64,000 bases of DNA from Pelobates cultripes (lineage: Eukaryota > Chordata > Amphibia > Anura > Pelobatidae). The stretch lies in the NCBI GenBank assembly GCA_933207985.1, contig OW240917.1:112456427-112520426 (forward strand), read 5' to 3'. Made by a program: the position numbers and the translations under genes. Each line of letters opens with the position of its first letter. The stretch's first letter is position 1. The notes under the pieces are model-generated. The model searched no databases. It was not told the origin of the DNA and worked only from the letters and a program-made list of their open reading frames with translations. Positions 62,249 through 64,000 of the stretch are shown here, piece by piece.

Positions 62249-64000
62249 GTACCCCCCCTTCTAGAAACGCCCACCGGGCGGATGGGACCGGGCTTAGAAG
62301 GAAAACGAACGTGGAAGGCCCAAAGAAGGCGAGGAGCATGCACGTCTACACAAGGAACCCAAGACCTCTCTTCTGGACCATAACCTTTCCAGTCTATGAG
62401 GTATTGCAATTTCCCCCTAGAAATACGAGAATCCAGGATGGACCTGATGATATATTCTTCCTGACCATCCACACGGACCGAGGATGGAGGAGCAGAGCGG
62501 GAGGAAAATTTGTTACAAACAAGAGGTTTCAATAAAGACACATGAAAAGAGTTAGGGATGCGTAGAGTAGGGGGCAGGTCCAGCAAATAAGAAACCGGGT
62601 TGATCCTCCTCAGCACCCTGTACGGGCCTATGTAACGAGGAGCAAACTTCAAAGAGGGGACTTTCAGGCGAATGTGTCTGGTACTCAACCAGACCCTATC
62701 ACCCGGAGAAAAAATAGGAGCAGGCCGTCTACGTCTATCAGCATGCAACTTAAACACTGCGGAACTACGTGTAAGAATTTGTCGAGTCTGATCCCACAAC
62801 TTTCTCAGGTTGGCTATATGAATATCAACCGACGGTACCCCCTGGGAAGGAGACACCGACGGAAGAACAGTAGGGTTAAAGCCATAGTTCAAGAAAAAGG
62901 GGCTATTACGAGTGGAACCACAAACAAGGTTGTTGTGAGCAAACTCCGCCCAAGGAATCAGACCGACCCAGTCGTCCTGGTGTTCAGAAACAAAACAACG
63001 TAGATATTGCTCAATTTTTTGGTTAGTGCGTTCGGCTGCTCCGTTAGATTGAGGATGATAGGCCGAAGAAAAATTCAGTTTGATGCCCAACTGGGAACAG
63101 AAGGATCTCCAAAAACGGGAAATAAACTGGGAACCCCTGTCCGACACAATCTCATTGGGAATACCATGCAAACGGAAAATTTCTCTAGCAAATATCACGG
63201 CCAGTTCAGGAGAGGACGGAAGTTTAGGCAAGGGAATGAAATGAGCCATTTTAGTAAACCTGTCAAGGACCGTGAGGATAACCGTGTGCCTACTGGAAAC
63301 CGGCAGATCAACAATAAAATCCATAGCCAAACAAGCCCAAGGTTTGTTGGGAACGACTAAGGGCTGCAATAAACCACAAGGGAGATCCCGTGGTAGTTTA
63401 TTCCTGACACAAACATCGCAAGCCTTGACAAAGTCTTCCACATCCCTACGTAAACTAGGCCACCAGAAGTCTTTGGAGATCAGGCAGTAAGTTTTGTGTA
63501 TGCCGGGGTGACCAGCGAACTTGCTATCGTGAAAACAGCGAATAATGTCCACTTGGAATTTGGGAGACACGAACAAGCGGCCCACAGGAGTACGCTCGGG
63601 AGCAAGAGATTGTTCGTTCATAATATCTAAGAGCAATGGAGAGTGTATTTTGACATTGGTGTTGGCGATAATATTGACTTCAGGAATAATAGGGAACAAA
63701 GTGTCTTCTGTAGAGGCGATAGGCTCGTGCTGACGAGACAATGCGTCTGCCTTAGTGTTCTTAGAACCAGGCCTGTAAGTAAGGATATAATTAAAGTGTG
63801 TAAGGAACATAGACCAACGTGCTTGCCTGGCAGATAATCTTTTGGCCTCCCCCATATAAGATAAATTTTTGTGATCAGTCAAGATAGTAACTGGGAGAAC
63901 AGTGCCCTCTAACAGATGTCTCCATTCCTTTAATGCCATAATGATAGCTAAGAGTTCTCTATCACCAATGTCATATCTCCTTTCAGTGTGTGATAGTTTC
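62197..64000 (-). CDS. Gypsy polyprotein, RNase H end, integrase and chromodomain (partial)
   Basis: Open on the minus strand from the window edge to a stop at 62197. It begins in RNase H (RRYDIGDRELLAII, TDHKNLSYMG, TKADALSR). Integrase follows: zinc-binding H-H-C-C (CFHDSKFAGHPGIHKTY ... ACDVCVRNK), then catalytic D, D and E in LAMDFIVDLPVS, IVSDRGSQFISRF and NGAAERTNQKIEQ. The chromodomain near the end reads EEYIIRSILDSRISRGKLQY and LIDWKGYGPEERSWVP. Chromodomains steer integration to modified histones. The frame runs through the polypurine tract and ends about 50 bases inside the LTR. All visible catalytic residues are intact. Confidence 0.95.
   Translation of the reverse strand, partial: KLSHTERRYDIGDRELLAIIMALKEWRHLLEGTVLPVTILTDHKNLSYMGEAKRLSARQARWSMFLTHFNYILTYRPGSKNTKADALSRQHEPIASTEDTLFPIIPEVNIIANTNVKIHSPLLLDIMNEQSLAPERTPVGRLFVSPKFQVDIIRCFHDSKFAGHPGIHKTYCLISKDFWWPSLRRDVEDFVKACDVCVRNKLPRDLPCGLLQPLVVPNKPWACLAMDFIVDLPVSSRHTVILTVLDRFTKMAHFIPLPKLPSSPELAVIFAREIFRLHGIPNEIVSDRGSQFISRFWRSFCSQLGIKLNFSSAYHPQSNGAAERTNQKIEQYLRCFVSEHQDDWVGLIPWAEFAHNNLVCGSTRNSPFFLNYGFNPTVLPSVSPSQGVPSVDIHIANLRKLWDQTRQILTRSSAVFKLHADRRRRPAPIFSPGDRVWLSTRHIRLKVPSLKFAPRYIGPYRVLRRINPVSYLLDLPPTLRIPNSFHVSLLKPLVCNKFSSRSAPPSSVRVDGQEEYIIRSILDSRISRGKLQYLIDWKGYGPEERSWVPCVDVHAPRLLWAFHVRFPSKPGPIRPVGVSRRGGTVRVPVGADSREDILSV

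Larger units (their letters stand above)
61714..64000 (-). mobile_element. Gypsy (chromovirus) LTR retrotransposon, 3' part
   Basis: Minus strand, continuing beyond the window. The 3' LTR (61714-62248) and the back half of pol are present. The chromodomain at the end of the integrase marks a chromovirus. The outer 5 bases next to the LTR are ATGAC (61709-61713), a predicted target duplication that cannot be checked here. Confidence 0.93.

Noticed and set aside
62674..63360. Plus-strand frames over 100 codons
   Set aside because: Antisense to the Gypsy integrase with its catalytic motifs.

Overview
The window is transposon-dense vertebrate nuclear DNA. The most likely source is an anuran amphibian, judged from the mix of DIRS, Ngaro and Penelope-like retroelements with Tc1/mariner, hAT, L1, CR1, chromovirus Gypsy and a retrovirus-like LTR element. 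I found no host protein-coding gene, no tRNA gene and no intact rRNA gene. Three runs of N are assembly gaps (1-175, 19939-20038, 59953-60052).

Layout. 176-11968 is a young Penelope-like locus (PLE-A). Its first copy has an inverted head carrying the reverse transcriptase (RT). Its second copy lacks the RT but keeps a 497-codon open frame ending in a GIY-YIG nuclease. The two share 1118-bp direct repeats (pLTRs). A complete DIRS element (DIRS-A, 2071-8043) sits in the 3' UTR of the first copy. 11969-28246 is older DNA with an L1 RT relic, a foldback element, two dead Tc1 copies and CR1 pieces. 28247-32720 is a decayed hAT with an exact 8-bp target duplication; it carries a roughly 280-bp fragment of 18S rRNA. 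32773-37735 is a second, broken DIRS (DIRS-2, minus). 37780-44326 is a Ngaro-type element (minus) with intact split direct repeats but ruined genes. 44337-45899 is an apparently intact Tc1/mariner with 37 residues between the last two catalytic acids. 46010-60285 is a second Penelope family (PLE-B) with inverted outer arms, hosting a 4.9-kb retrovirus-like element (47973-52888, gag only) and a 5'-truncated L1 with an open 1201-codon ORF2 (55807-59692). 61714 to the window end is the 3' part of a chromodomain Gypsy element (minus).

How the parts relate. The nesting gives relative ages: PLE-A predates DIRS-A, and PLE-B predates both the LTR element and the L1. The three tyrosine-recombinase retroelements (DIRS-A, DIRS-2, Ngaro) would use RT, RNase H and recombinase instead of an integrase; Penelope elements pair RT with a GIY-YIG endonuclease; L1 uses its own endonuclease. 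The Ngaro element has identical repeats but dead genes, and one PLE-A copy has lost RT; both would need proteins supplied in trans.

Most interesting: the RT-less but open Penelope ORF, hammerhead-ribozyme-like cores in the terminal repeats of both Penelope families, four GGAACGCA/TGCGTTCC hairpins in each PLE-A repeat, the 18S rRNA fragment inside the hAT, a CCCGGAAGTG motif shared by three unrelated retroelements, and an assembly gap placed where the sister copy of the repeat is continuous.
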